A DNA stretch of 9,206 nucleotides, from contig CAYUWG010000110.1 in NCBI GenBank assembly GCA_964448285.1, forward strand, positions 1-9,206, written 5' to 3'. Positions 1 to 6,296 of this stretch are shown here, in pieces. The notes under the pieces are model-generated. The model was not told the DNA's origin. It was given only the letters and a program-made list of their open reading frames with translations, and searched no databases. Numbering within the stretch: position 1 is the stretch's first letter; each line of letters opens with the position of its first letter. The position numbers and the translations under genes were made by a program. This DNA comes from CAYUWG01 sp964448285 (GTDB lineage: Bacteria > Bacteroidota > Ignavibacteria > SZUA-365).

Positions 1-123
1 ACGATGTTGAAAAATCGAAAGAAGAAAACGAAGTGACGCAGCAGATTCTTACGAAGTGTTTCAATCGTGAGAATTTTTATCTGAGCAGGTTCGGTTCTTC
101 ATTACAGAACATCATGCGCTCTC

Positions 124-1275
124 TCAACGGATGGCGATGACTTTTTGAGAGATCGACTTGCCTGAAATAACAGCCGCGATGTAGGTGCCGTGAGGGAGAG
201 CAGGCAAAGCAATTCTCTCACCTTTCATCGCTCTCGCCGTGAACACATTTTGACCGAGAATGCTGCGAATGGTAAACGTCATTTCCCCTTCACCTGCGAC
301 GGTAACGAACCTGCTTGCAGGATTCGGGTAGAGCAGAAGATGCTCTTTGGTCGGTTGAAGTTTCTCCACGTTCACGGGAAGTTGATACTGATTGAAAAAC
401 GGCCAGAAGATATTCGCCGCGACGATCAATCCCGCCGAACCGTCAGGATAGACGTGATACATGTTATCGACGAGCGTGAAATGGAACTCATAGGTAGTTT
501 CCGATGACGAAGGAGTCCTGAACAGATAGTTGAGGTATCTTCCGTTTTCGCTCTTTTCAAATTGCTCGGTCAGGTTTTCGCAGGCAAGAAATCTTCTCAA
601 TATGCCGCCGATGTATGTGAGCGTTGAGTCATTGAATGGAAACTCGGTGATCGTGGATCTATTCTGCAACCACTTGTCATCCTTCGTACCGAGGACAAAC
701 CATGCGGGCATGTTGAGCACCGGTTGCGTAGAATCCCGATCATCGAGAAGCCCGCCGCACATCGCAACAGCAGCGAAGGTTTCGCTCATCTGCACGGCAA
801 GTTTTGAAGTGAAGCTCGCACCGTTCGAAAATCCGGTCGCATAGATTCTTCTGCGATTGACAGGGAATCTACTCATCAATGAATCGATCATCGCATTCAC
901 GAAATGAAAATCATTCTTGAGGTATTGTCCCGGGCACGCCATTTCTTCCACGGCTCCCGTGTGCCACTTCGTTGTCGTTCGTTGATTTCCATCTTCGATC
1001 ACACAATACCGAAGCGCTGTTGGAAAAACGGTGAGAATCTTTTCTTCTTCGCCTTTCTCTTTCCATTGCGAATCGTTGTAGAACTTCTCACCATCCTGGC
1101 TTGTGCCGTGAAAGACGAACACGATCGGGTACCCGCCAACAGGCGGTACCCCGCTTGGAACGGAGAGAATGAATTCACGCTGAACCGAATCGACCTCCAT
1201 CCTCACATCGTATCGTGTTTGTGCTGATGCGATAGTAAGACAGAAGAGTACGAGAGAAATTGAATAGCATTTCAT
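124..1275 (-). CDS. Secreted PHB-depolymerase/feruloyl-esterase-like alpha/beta hydrolase with T9SS sorting domain (paralogue A)
   Basis: A 383-aa secreted serine esterase of the polyhydroxybutyrate-depolymerase/LpqC type, expected to cleave ester bonds in polyesters or in feruloylated or acetylated polysaccharides; the substrate cannot be read from sequence. Residues 1-18 form a signal peptide ending ASA before QTRYDV. An oxyanion-type HGTS lies at 56-59, the nucleophile elbow G-F-S-N-G has Ser150, the likely acid is Asp199 or Asp200 (GTKDD), and the likely base is His274 (MYHVYPDG), so the triad looks complete. From about residue 314 a type A T9SS sorting domain runs to the end (YPNPAS, LGQ, LPxGTY), implying export across the outer membrane. 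It is the downstream gene of a two-gene operon with a 10-nt gap. ATG at 1275 is chosen because a GAGGAAG site precedes it. Family confidence is high; exact substrate is unknown. Confidence 0.9.
   Translation of the reverse strand: MKCYSISLVLFCLTIASAQTRYDVRMEVDSVQREFILSVPSGVPPVGGYPIVFVFHGTSQDGEKFYNDSQWKEKGEEEKILTVFPTALRYCVIEDGNQRTTTKWHTGAVEEMACPGQYLKNDFHFVNAMIDSLMSRFPVNRRRIYATGFSNGASFTSKLAVQMSETFAAVAMCGGLLDDRDSTQPVLNMPAWFVLGTKDDKWLQNRSTITEFPFNDSTLTYIGGILRRFLACENLTEQFEKSENGRYLNYLFRTPSSSETTYEFHFTLVDNMYHVYPDGSAGLIVAANIFWPFFNQYQLPVNVEKLQPTKEHLLLYPNPASRFVTVAGEGEMTFTIRSILGQNVFTARAMKGERIALPALPHGTYIAAVISGKSISQKVIAIR
1169..1224 (-). repeat. 56-bp near-identical block in paralogue A (partner at 2340-2395)
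   Basis: This stretch matches 2340-2395 at 55 of 56 positions; the sole difference is C at 1186 against G at 2357. It encodes the identical mature N-terminus QTRYDVRMEVDSVQREFI. Identity drops sharply on both sides, where the two genes align only loosely at DNA level. Confidence 0.85.
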
Positions 1276-1280
1276 GGGTA

Positions 1281-1287
1281 CTTCCTC
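1281..1287 (-). promoter_or_regulatory. Shine-Dalgarno site of paralogue A, overlapping the stop codon of paralogue B
   Basis: The minus strand reads GAGGAAG five nucleotides before the ATG at 1275. Its first two bases belong to the TGA stop of the upstream esterase (1288-1286), so termination on one gene places the ribosome at the start of the next. This supports the chosen start and suggests translational coupling. Confidence 0.75.
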
Positions 1288-2449
1288 AGAATTGTTTTTG
1301 AATGGAAACAGTGGTGTATGACGGTCCCTTCATCGATTGCGCAACAACGATGTACAAACCGGATGGAAGCCTTGGGAGTGGAATTGTCTCACCACGAACA
1401 GCGTTGGCAGAAAAAACGATTTGACCAAGGAGATTGCGAAGAGAAAGAGCGACTTCTCCATCACCACTGATGAAGATGTGATCGGACGCAGGATTAGGAT
1501 AGACGGAGAAATCCGATGCTGGCTGTAAAGGCTTTACCGATGCGAGTGGTAACGTGTACCGCTGAAAGAAATTCCACAACAAGTCAGCCATTGCGACGGG
1601 GTAGTTTCTGCCGTTCGGATACTCATGCTCCAGGCCATTGAAAAGCGTGCAGCTTAAAAGAGTCGATGGAAGGTTCCTGTCTGCCGGTTCCTTATAGAGG
1701 TAGGTAATAGCGTACATGTTTGAATCTCTGGTGTAAGTATCGGCGAGGTTGAACGCACCGCGATATCGACCCATGATGAAGTCAAGATAGAATAAACAGG
1801 AATCATTAAATGGAACCGGCTTTCCACCGATTTTCTCCGTTATTCTCGAATCAATGTTTCCGATGGAGTATGCAATGGGAAGATTTCGCTTCGGCTTCGC
1901 CGAGTCTGCCTGATGCAACGTGCTTGCTGCAGCGGCAACCGCGGCAAATACATCGCTCATCTCGACTGCCAATTTGCTTGCGAAGCCGCCGCCGTTCGAG
2001 AAACCGGATGCATAGATTCGACTCCGATCGATCGGGAGTAGTGCGCTGATCGTATCAACAATTTTTCGGACGAAACGCACGTCGTCTTTCATAATGACAC
2101 CGGGACACTTTTCCGATTGCGCTTCTCCATTATTCCACTTCGTCGTCATGGTCTGCCTTCCGCTATCGATGAAGCAATAGCGCAACGATGAAGGGAAGAC
2201 GGTGACGAACTTTTCCGTCTCTCCTTTTTCCTTCCACCCCGAGATATTGAAAAACTTCTCGCCATCCCCCGATGTGCCGTGAAACATGAACACCATCGGA
2301 TAGCCGCCGATTGGGACAGAACCACTGGGACGCACAACGATGAATTCACGCTGAACGGAATCGACCTCCATCCTCACATCGTATCGTGTTTGTGCGAAGA
2401 CTTCTCCGATGAGCAGGAGAAGAACAAGAGCAGGAATTACGGATTTCAT
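1286..2449 (-). CDS. Secreted PHB-depolymerase/feruloyl-esterase-like alpha/beta hydrolase with T9SS sorting domain (paralogue B)
   Basis: A 387-aa paralogue of the adjacent gene and first in the operon. A signal peptide covers residues 1-19 (hydrophobic LVLLLLIG core, cleavage after VFA). The catalytic landmarks are HGTS at 57-60, G-F-S-N-G with Ser151, probable acid Asp200 (GNID) and probable His275 (LEHEYPNG). A type A T9SS C-terminal domain starts near 316 (YPNPASDH) and includes NLLGQIVFSA and LPSGLYIVV. The protein body has clearly diverged from paralogue A, including the loop around the acid residue, so the two may differ in substrate. The first 18 residues after the signal peptide are identical in both, with nearly identical DNA (see the 56-bp blocks). 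ATG at 2449 is supported by a strong AAGGAGG. Whether it is a depolymerase, feruloyl esterase or acetyl esterase is open. Confidence 0.9.
   Translation of the reverse strand: MKSVIPALVLLLLIGEVFAQTRYDVRMEVDSVQREFIVVRPSGSVPIGGYPMVFMFHGTSGDGEKFFNISGWKEKGETEKFVTVFPSSLRYCFIDSGRQTMTTKWNNGEAQSEKCPGVIMKDDVRFVRKIVDTISALLPIDRSRIYASGFSNGGGFASKLAVEMSDVFAAVAAAASTLHQADSAKPKRNLPIAYSIGNIDSRITEKIGGKPVPFNDSCLFYLDFIMGRYRGAFNLADTYTRDSNMYAITYLYKEPADRNLPSTLLSCTLFNGLEHEYPNGRNYPVAMADLLWNFFQRYTLPLASVKPLQPASDFSVYPNPASDHIFISGDGEVALSLRNLLGQIVFSANAVRGETIPLPRLPSGLYIVVAQSMKGPSYTTVSIQKQF
2340..2395 (-). repeat. 56-bp near-identical block in paralogue B (partner at 1169-1224)
   Basis: Partner of the block in paralogue A, same orientation, offset 1171 bp, one mismatch in 56. 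It sits directly after the signal-peptide codons. The sharp edges suggest gene conversion rather than plain descent from the original duplication. Confidence 0.85.
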
Positions 2450-2453
2450 GAAA

Positions 2454-2460
2454 CCTCCTT
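2454..2460 (-). promoter_or_regulatory. Strong Shine-Dalgarno site of paralogue B
   Basis: The minus strand reads AAGGAGG four nucleotides before the ATG at 2449, close to the full anti-16S complement, and fixes this start codon. Confidence 0.8.
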
Positions 2461-2488
2461 TGGGAGTATTGTAAATGATAATTGACCG

Positions 2489-2500
2489 AGTACAGGTACT
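2489..2500. promoter_or_regulatory. Dyad AGTAC-AG-GTACT, possible operator
   Basis: Arms AGTAC and GTACT are exact inverted copies around a 2-nt centre, 40-51 bp upstream of the paralogue B start codon. The position would suit an operator overlapping or next to the promoter. No regulator is recognised, and a dyad this short can arise by chance. Confidence 0.3.
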
Positions 2501-2523
2501 TTGGATTGGAATGCTGCTTACAA

Positions 2524-2535
2524 TGTGCTAGCACA
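2524..2535. promoter_or_regulatory. Perfect 12-bp palindrome TGTGCTAGCACA, possible operator
   Basis: A perfect palindrome 75-86 bp upstream of the paralogue B start codon. Its centre is 35 bp from that of the neighbouring dyad. It has TGTG and CACA arms, but the 4-bp centre is shorter than in the CRP consensus (TGTGA-N6-TCACA), so a CRP site is not claimed. Confidence 0.35.
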
Positions 2536-2772
2536 CCTTGATAATGAGGTTGTCTGACCCTTTCTGTGCTGGGCGAAAATACAATGCGGCGTGAAGTATC
2601 CAAATCTTATGAAAGAGCATCCGGCAAAGGACACTCCTTTTTCAACCCTGCGAGAAGTGGGTATGGGGAGCATCGGCATACACTAAGGTATCAGTTTGTA
2701 TCATTTTGAGTGCGCAGGTATCATTGGTTCAAAGAAAAGTGGCCGGCAAATCTGGAGTGCATACCCGGCGCC

Positions 2773-2922
2773 TCAGATCGTAAACGCGAACAGGTACTTT
2801 CTCGTATCTCCGTTCTGAGCGGTCAGATAGCAGGCGTAACACGTGAGTATGATGACTTCGATCTCTCGCTGCGAGCCTGAGTCGAGTTCGACCATTTTGT
2901 TGACGTCGGCAAAATGGTCGGC
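2773..2922 (-). pseudogene. dinD: DinD-like gene fragment, left copy (internal remnant)
   Basis: The minus strand reads ADHFADVNKMVELDSGSQRE, then EVIILTCYACYLTAQNGDTRK and a short unrelated tail ending at a TGA (2775-2773). The family resemblance is to DinD (DNA-damage-inducible protein D), which carries a DHF-(A/E)D-x(2-3)-MV block followed by RYACYL and QNGDP. Only about 45 codons of a protein usually near 270-280 aa remain. The 5' side is replaced by the exporter gene running the opposite way, and the 3' side is cut after GDTRK by non-homologous sequence. The acidic residue in EIED is Val here (EIEV), while the right copy keeps Asp, so this copy looks like the more decayed one. Not expected to be functional. 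Confidence 0.75.
2889..2920. repeat. 10-bp perfect inverted repeat with 12-nt loop at the dinD/exporter junction
   Basis: Arms CGACCATTTT (2889-2898) and AAAATGGTCG (2911-2920) are perfect complements. In dinD they encode DHF and KMV, so the dyad may simply follow from conserved codons. Four of the five differences between the two 233-bp repeats fall in this loop, placing the recombination junction here. Confidence 0.7.
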
Positions 2923-3613
2923 CCTTCTGTTCGGACTGCTCGGCAGTCTGCACTGTGCTGGCATGTGCGGACCGATCGTGCTTGTGCTACCCGCGTCGGG
3001 AGTGCGGTGGAGTTTCGTCACGCGGAGAATCCTCTATAAAACTCGGACGCGCGATCATGTACGCGATCATGGGAGCGTTGGCCGGCGTGTTGGGCCAGTC
3101 CTTCTCGCTGTTCGGCTATCAGCGAGCCGTCGGTATCGCCGCAGGCGCGTTCATGAAACTCGGAGTGATTCTCCCCGCGCGATTCCTTTCGAAGGTCTGG
3201 GGAGAGGGCGCAGGCTTCTTCACGTAGTCCGCGCGCCGTTTAAGCGCCTTCTCACGAACCCATCCCATCTCTCATTGTTCACGATAGGCCTGCTCAACGG
3301 GACGCTCCCGTGCGGGCTGGTCTATACCGCTTTAGCAGGATCGTTCGGTATGGGTTGTATTGCGGGCGGCTCGCTATTCATCGCCCTCTTCGGACTGGGC
3401 ACACTTCCCATGCTGCTCGGCATCGCCCTTGCGGGTGGCATGATGACACAGGCCCTGCGTAGGAAACTTGCCCGAACCGTTCCCATTGCGGTCATACTCA
3501 TGGGTCTGCTGTTCATTCTCCGCGGGCTCGCTCTGGGGATTCAGTTTCTCAGCTCGTCAGATGAGCCCATGGAAGAGCATCAGCATGCGATGGAGGCGGG
3601 ATGCTGTGAGTGA
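2897..3613 (+). pseudogene. Sulfite exporter TauE/SafE-like (UreH/DsbD_2-type) membrane protein, frameshifted and 5'-fused
   Basis: A polytopic inner-membrane protein of the family with the N-terminal signature WSALLFGLLGSLHCAGMCGP; members act in sulfite or thiol export, or in metal and cytochrome maturation. The second-half signature GLLNGTLPCGLVYTALAG starts near 3287, followed by hydrophobic segments and a Cys/His-containing tail (HQHAMEAGCCE) that could bind metal. The frame breaks after RILY: A3038-3041 is one A too long, and the coding sense continues one frame over (KLGRAIMYAIMGALAGVLGQ and onward to ARFLSKVWGEG). It returns to the first frame between about 3200 and 3227 (VVRAPFKRLL). 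The 5' end abuts antisense dinD; TTG at 2897 or 2900 is the best remaining start and no ribosome-binding site is seen. Two indels plus a lost leader point to a pseudogene, though sequencing error could explain the indels. Confidence 0.75.
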
Positions 3614-3667
3614 GGATTGGGGGTAGATCAGAAGCCAGAGGCCGGCGGTAGAAATCAGCCTTCGGAA

Positions 3668-3687
3668 CAAGCCATCAGTCATGAGCA
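3668..3687. repeat. 20-bp direct repeat, left boundary of the ATPase-nuclease/methyltransferase module
   Basis: CAAGCCATCAGTCATGAGCA, matching 7647-7666 at 19 of 20 positions in the same orientation. It lies 54 bp after the exporter stop and 179 bp before the ATPase gene. With its partner it brackets exactly the two-gene module and its upstream region, as an attachment-site or insertion footprint would. Confidence 0.7.
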
Positions 3688-3739
3688 GGCTTCCATCTGC
3701 GAATGGCGATTGTAGGACACGGGTTCTAAACAAATGCGT

Positions 3740-3768
3740 TTGCATCAAAGGGAAGGCGCTGGTATTAT
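3740..3768 (+). promoter_or_regulatory. Possible sigma70-type promoter of the module
   Basis: TTGCAT (3740-3745) and TATTAT (3763-3768) are separated by 17 nt. The -10 matches TATAAT at 5 of 6 positions and the -35 only at its TTG. It would give a leader of roughly 90 nt before the ATG at 3867. A small dyad ATGC-GTTT-GCAT (3734-3745) overlaps the -35. Host promoter rules in this phylum differ, so confidence is low. Confidence 0.3.
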
Positions 3769-3866
3769 TGGCTTCATGAAAGGCGTGTTACAGAGATACG
3801 AATCGAAATTCCGCAGTTTATGGTATGGGAATCTAATTTTCATTGTTCTTCAAGTGAGATAAAACT

Positions 3867-6296
3867 ATGTTCAAAATAGAGAAGAGCTTCGAGAACGCTG
3901 GGGCTGAGGAAGATGGCGTCGTCGAGGTCGACATCAGCTATGACATCATCCGGCATGTTTCGGCTCAACTCTACACGAATCCTCGGAAGGCCATCGAGGA
4001 ACTCGTCTGCAATAGCTACGACGCAGGCGCCACAGTTTGTCATGTTGCGCTCCCGCAAGACTCGAAGGGTGCCCTGGCAGTGCTTGACAACGGGAAGTCG
4101 ATGGACCTCACGGGCCTCAAGAAGCTCTGGCGTGTAGCCGACAGTCCCAAAAACAAGAGCGAGGAAGAGCCCCGCATTGACAACAACCGGATGCAAATCG
4201 GAAAGTTTGGTGTCGGGAAGCTGGCTGCCTTCGCTCTTGGCGCCCGCCTGACTCATATCGCATGCGTCAAGGCCAACGTGCGAATCGTCTCGGTTGGCCA
4301 AGGGGAGATCAAGGAAAAGAAGAGCGGTAAGGCACCGTCGTTTAAAGTGCTCAGCATGCCACTGAGGGGCGCCCAGCCGGTGCTCGAAGATTTACTGGGC
4401 GACTTACCGAGGCCGTGGGAAGAGGGCTGGGACTCTTGGACTTTGGCGCTGGTGGAGGAAATCGATCCGCAACACGTTGGCAGAGCCCTCAAGATCGGAA
4501 TCCTTCGCCGCATGATAACCACGGCGCTCCCGGTATCTGCCAACTTCAAGGTTATCCTTGAGAAGCAAGAGGTGCCTCGGCGGGAAATTGACCCTAGAGA
4601 AATCGATGTAAGGGTGGACGTCACAAACCCGGAGCTTCGCAAGAAGATCATGGAGGCGCTCCAGTCCTATTGGAAGGAGGTACTCGACGAGCAGAACCTC
4701 GAAGATGTCCCAAAGAAATACTTCGAGATCACCGTCGGAACAGCGCCGAATCCTCAGAAAGTCTCGGAGAACGTCAAAGCACTTATTGTTCCTGAGCTCG
4801 GAGCCGTGATTGGAAATGCGATCCTGACGAAGACTTCCCTCAACACAGAGAAACTCATAGAGCGAGGGTACTCGAACAACGGCTTTGCGATCTATGCCAA
4901 CGGGAAACTCATCAATCCGGAAGATGAGCTTTTTGGCGTCACGCAACGCAGCCATGCGTACTGGTCGCGATTCTTGGCGCGCGTCGAGATCCCCGGATTG
5001 GACCGGGTGCTGCTGGTACAGCGCAACGCAGTCTCGGAGAATTCGAACGAGGCACAGATTGCACGGACAGTGATGCGGACTTTGTTCAATTTTACTCGAT
5101 CCAAGGCTGCAGAAAAGGAGAACGCGGAGGAATATAAGCCGAAGCCCTTCGGTTCGCGACTTCGCATGCTTTCACCCATCAGCGGACCGCTCGCACTTTC
5201 TGGGTTGGCAGGCAGCGCATTGCCCGAAAAGGGCATCGACGCGCTGGATATCGTTTACGCGACGCTTGGCGAATCGGGGCCTGCAGCCCGATACGACGCA
5301 GAGGAAAAGAAGATCCTCATCAACGAGGACCACCCGTTGATTGCTGCCTTGGACGACCTTGGTCCGAAGTCAAAGGCACTCCGCCAGGTGATTGGAGAAG
5401 TTCTCGCTGGCACCCAGATGGCGAAGGGGTACCTCACCTCTCAAGGCGTGTCTCCATTGATAGTCGAGGAAACGGGGGAGATCATCGAGGTGGCCATCCG
5501 CAGCGCAGCTGGATTCGTCCGGGACGAGGTTGAGGAATATATCAAGGCAATCGAAGAAGCATCGTACGAAGGAGACACGCCATTCGAAAAGGCGGTAGTG
5601 AACGCGTTCCAGAGCCTTAGGTTGGCGGCTTCGCATCATGGTGAATCTGACGAGCCCGACGGAATCATCGAGATTCCTGTCTCTGGAAAACCGAATCTGA
5701 GGATTTCCGTTGAGGCGAAAGGAAGCAAGGGCATTATCACACACGACGAGCTGAAGCAAGCAACGGTAACACGGCACAGCAATGAGAGCAATTGCACCAA
5801 CGCAATTGCCATAGCGCGTGAATTCGCAACCGCCGGCAAGTCAGGCAAGGACAGTGCATTGCTTCGTGAGACAAAGGGGAAAGTGCCTCTGATCACGACG
5901 GCAGGCCTGGCGCTGATTCTGCGCCTTCACAATACGCGGCCGTTCACTTATGACAAGGTCTCCAACATCCTCACGACTTGGACTCACCCGGATGACCTCG
6001 CAACATTCATTGAGGACACTTGGAAGAAAATGCCCGAGCTTGGCCTCATGAAGCTCGTGCTCACCGTTGCCCATGAGTTGGTGGAGAAGGACTCAACGAA
6101 CTTTCCTGATCCTGGAATGATTCTTGCCGACGCCAGGATACGGGAGCGGAAGGTCGAGCGAATTCAGCTCATTCACATCCTGGAGGCAATTCAGGTTACA
6201 ACGCAGATGATTCTGATCCATAACGAGCATGACTACCAGTTCGAGCTTCTGGCACCTCCGGAAACCATAGTGGAAGTCCTGCGAAAGGGGCCATGA
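3867..6296 (+). CDS. GHKL (MutL/MORC-like) ATPase fused to a PD-(D/E)xK nuclease domain; predicted restriction effector
   Basis: An 809-aa protein without signal peptide, so cytoplasmic. The N-terminal GHKL ATPase fold shows the N box EELVCNSYDAGA (44-55; Glu44/45, Asn49, Asp52), the G1 box DNGKSM (74-79) and the glycine-rich G2 box GKFGVGKLAAF (112-122). A region near 335-390 (GFAIYANGKLIN, LDRVLLVQRNA) resembles the S5-fold transducer domain of MutL/MORC proteins. After a linker rich in Lys and Glu (411-427), residues 573-650 fit a PD-(D/E)xK nuclease: helix with Glu574, P597-D598, E616-A-K618, and an ELKQATVTRHSN helix with Gln631. ATP binding would drive N-terminal dimerisation and gate cleavage of unmodified DNA. 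The methyltransferase gene overlaps its stop by 4 nt. The G1 box has Ser78 where the second Gly of DxGxG is expected. GHKL fold is near certain; nuclease call is strong; target is inferred. Confidence 0.85.
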   Translation: MFKIEKSFENAGAEEDGVVEVDISYDIIRHVSAQLYTNPRKAIEELVCNSYDAGATVCHVALPQDSKGALAVLDNGKSMDLTGLKKLWRVADSPKNKSEEEPRIDNNRMQIGKFGVGKLAAFALGARLTHIACVKANVRIVSVGQGEIKEKKSGKAPSFKVLSMPLRGAQPVLEDLLGDLPRPWEEGWDSWTLALVEEIDPQHVGRALKIGILRRMITTALPVSANFKVILEKQEVPRREIDPREIDVRVDVTNPELRKKIMEALQSYWKEVLDEQNLEDVPKKYFEITVGTAPNPQKVSENVKALIVPELGAVIGNAILTKTSLNTEKLIERGYSNNGFAIYANGKLINPEDELFGVTQRSHAYWSRFLARVEIPGLDRVLLVQRNAVSENSNEAQIARTVMRTLFNFTRSKAAEKENAEEYKPKPFGSRLRMLSPISGPLALSGLAGSALPEKGIDALDIVYATLGESGPAARYDAEEKKILINEDHPLIAALDDLGPKSKALRQVIGEVLAGTQMAKGYLTSQGVSPLIVEETGEIIEVAIRSAAGFVRDEVEEYIKAIEEASYEGDTPFEKAVVNAFQSLRLAASHHGESDEPDGIIEIPVSGKPNLRISVEAKGSKGIITHDELKQATVTRHSNESNCTNAIAIAREFATAGKSGKDSALLRETKGKVPLITTAGLALILRLHNTRPFTYDKVSNILTTWTHPDDLATFIEDTWKKMPELGLMKLVLTVAHELVEKDSTNFPDPGMILADARIRERKVERIQLIHILEAIQVTTQMILIHNEHDYQFELLAPPETIVEVLRKGP

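Larger units (their letters stand above)
2450..2689. other. Intergenic upstream region of the esterase operon
   Basis: No credible coding frame is seen here on either strand. The stretch must hold the promoter of the minus-strand esterase operon, but I could not identify a convincing -35/-10 pair or a Bacteroidota-type promoter. It contains two short dyads (2489-2500 and 2524-2535), annotated separately, and a weak 6-bp hairpin at 2626-2640. The 233-bp repeat begins at its right edge. Confidence 0.6.
2690..2922. repeat. 233-bp direct repeat, left copy
   Basis: Matches 7680-7912 in the same orientation at 228 of 233 positions. Differences are at 2855 (A against T) and at 2899, 2900, 2901 and 2905, the last four all in the loop of a hairpin at the right end. 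About 107 bp at the left (2690-2796) is not dinD-like; the rest is the minus-strand dinD remnant. On the left the match stops inside GGTATCAG; on the right it stops where the exporter gene begins to differ from dinD. Confidence 0.95.

Noticed and set aside
3..140. Plus-strand frame open from the left edge for 45 codons, ending at 138-140.
   Set aside because: Its length is within chance for an edge frame, it overlaps the convergent esterase end, and the residues resemble no family I know. A true 3' gene end cannot be excluded without sequence to the left.
2626..2640. Hairpin AAAGGA-CAC-TCCTTT followed by T residues, as a possible terminator.
   Set aside because: The stem is only six pairs and AT-rich, and no gene ends just upstream of it on either strand.
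2843..2896. GTG at 2843 as the start of the exporter gene.
   Set aside because: The 18 extra codons are antisense to the dinD remnant in the duplicated repeat and do not resemble an exporter N-terminus; no ribosome-binding site precedes the GTG.
2899..2910. Inversion of the hairpin loop as the cause of the differences between the two repeats.
   Set aside because: The reverse complement of the left loop differs from the right loop at four positions, the same as the direct comparison, so inversion explains nothing. A junction with exporter sequence fits better.
3557..3748. Minus-strand 63-aa frame between the exporter and the ATPase gene.
   Set aside because: It overlaps the exporter 3' end and the 20-bp repeat, has no convincing ribosome-binding site and no family resemblance.
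4404..4955. Long minus-strand open frame (183 aa) inside the ATPase-nuclease gene, with several other antisense frames across it.
   Set aside because: They mirror codon bias of the sense gene, have no recognisable domain, and the sense frame carries clear ATPase and nuclease motifs throughout.
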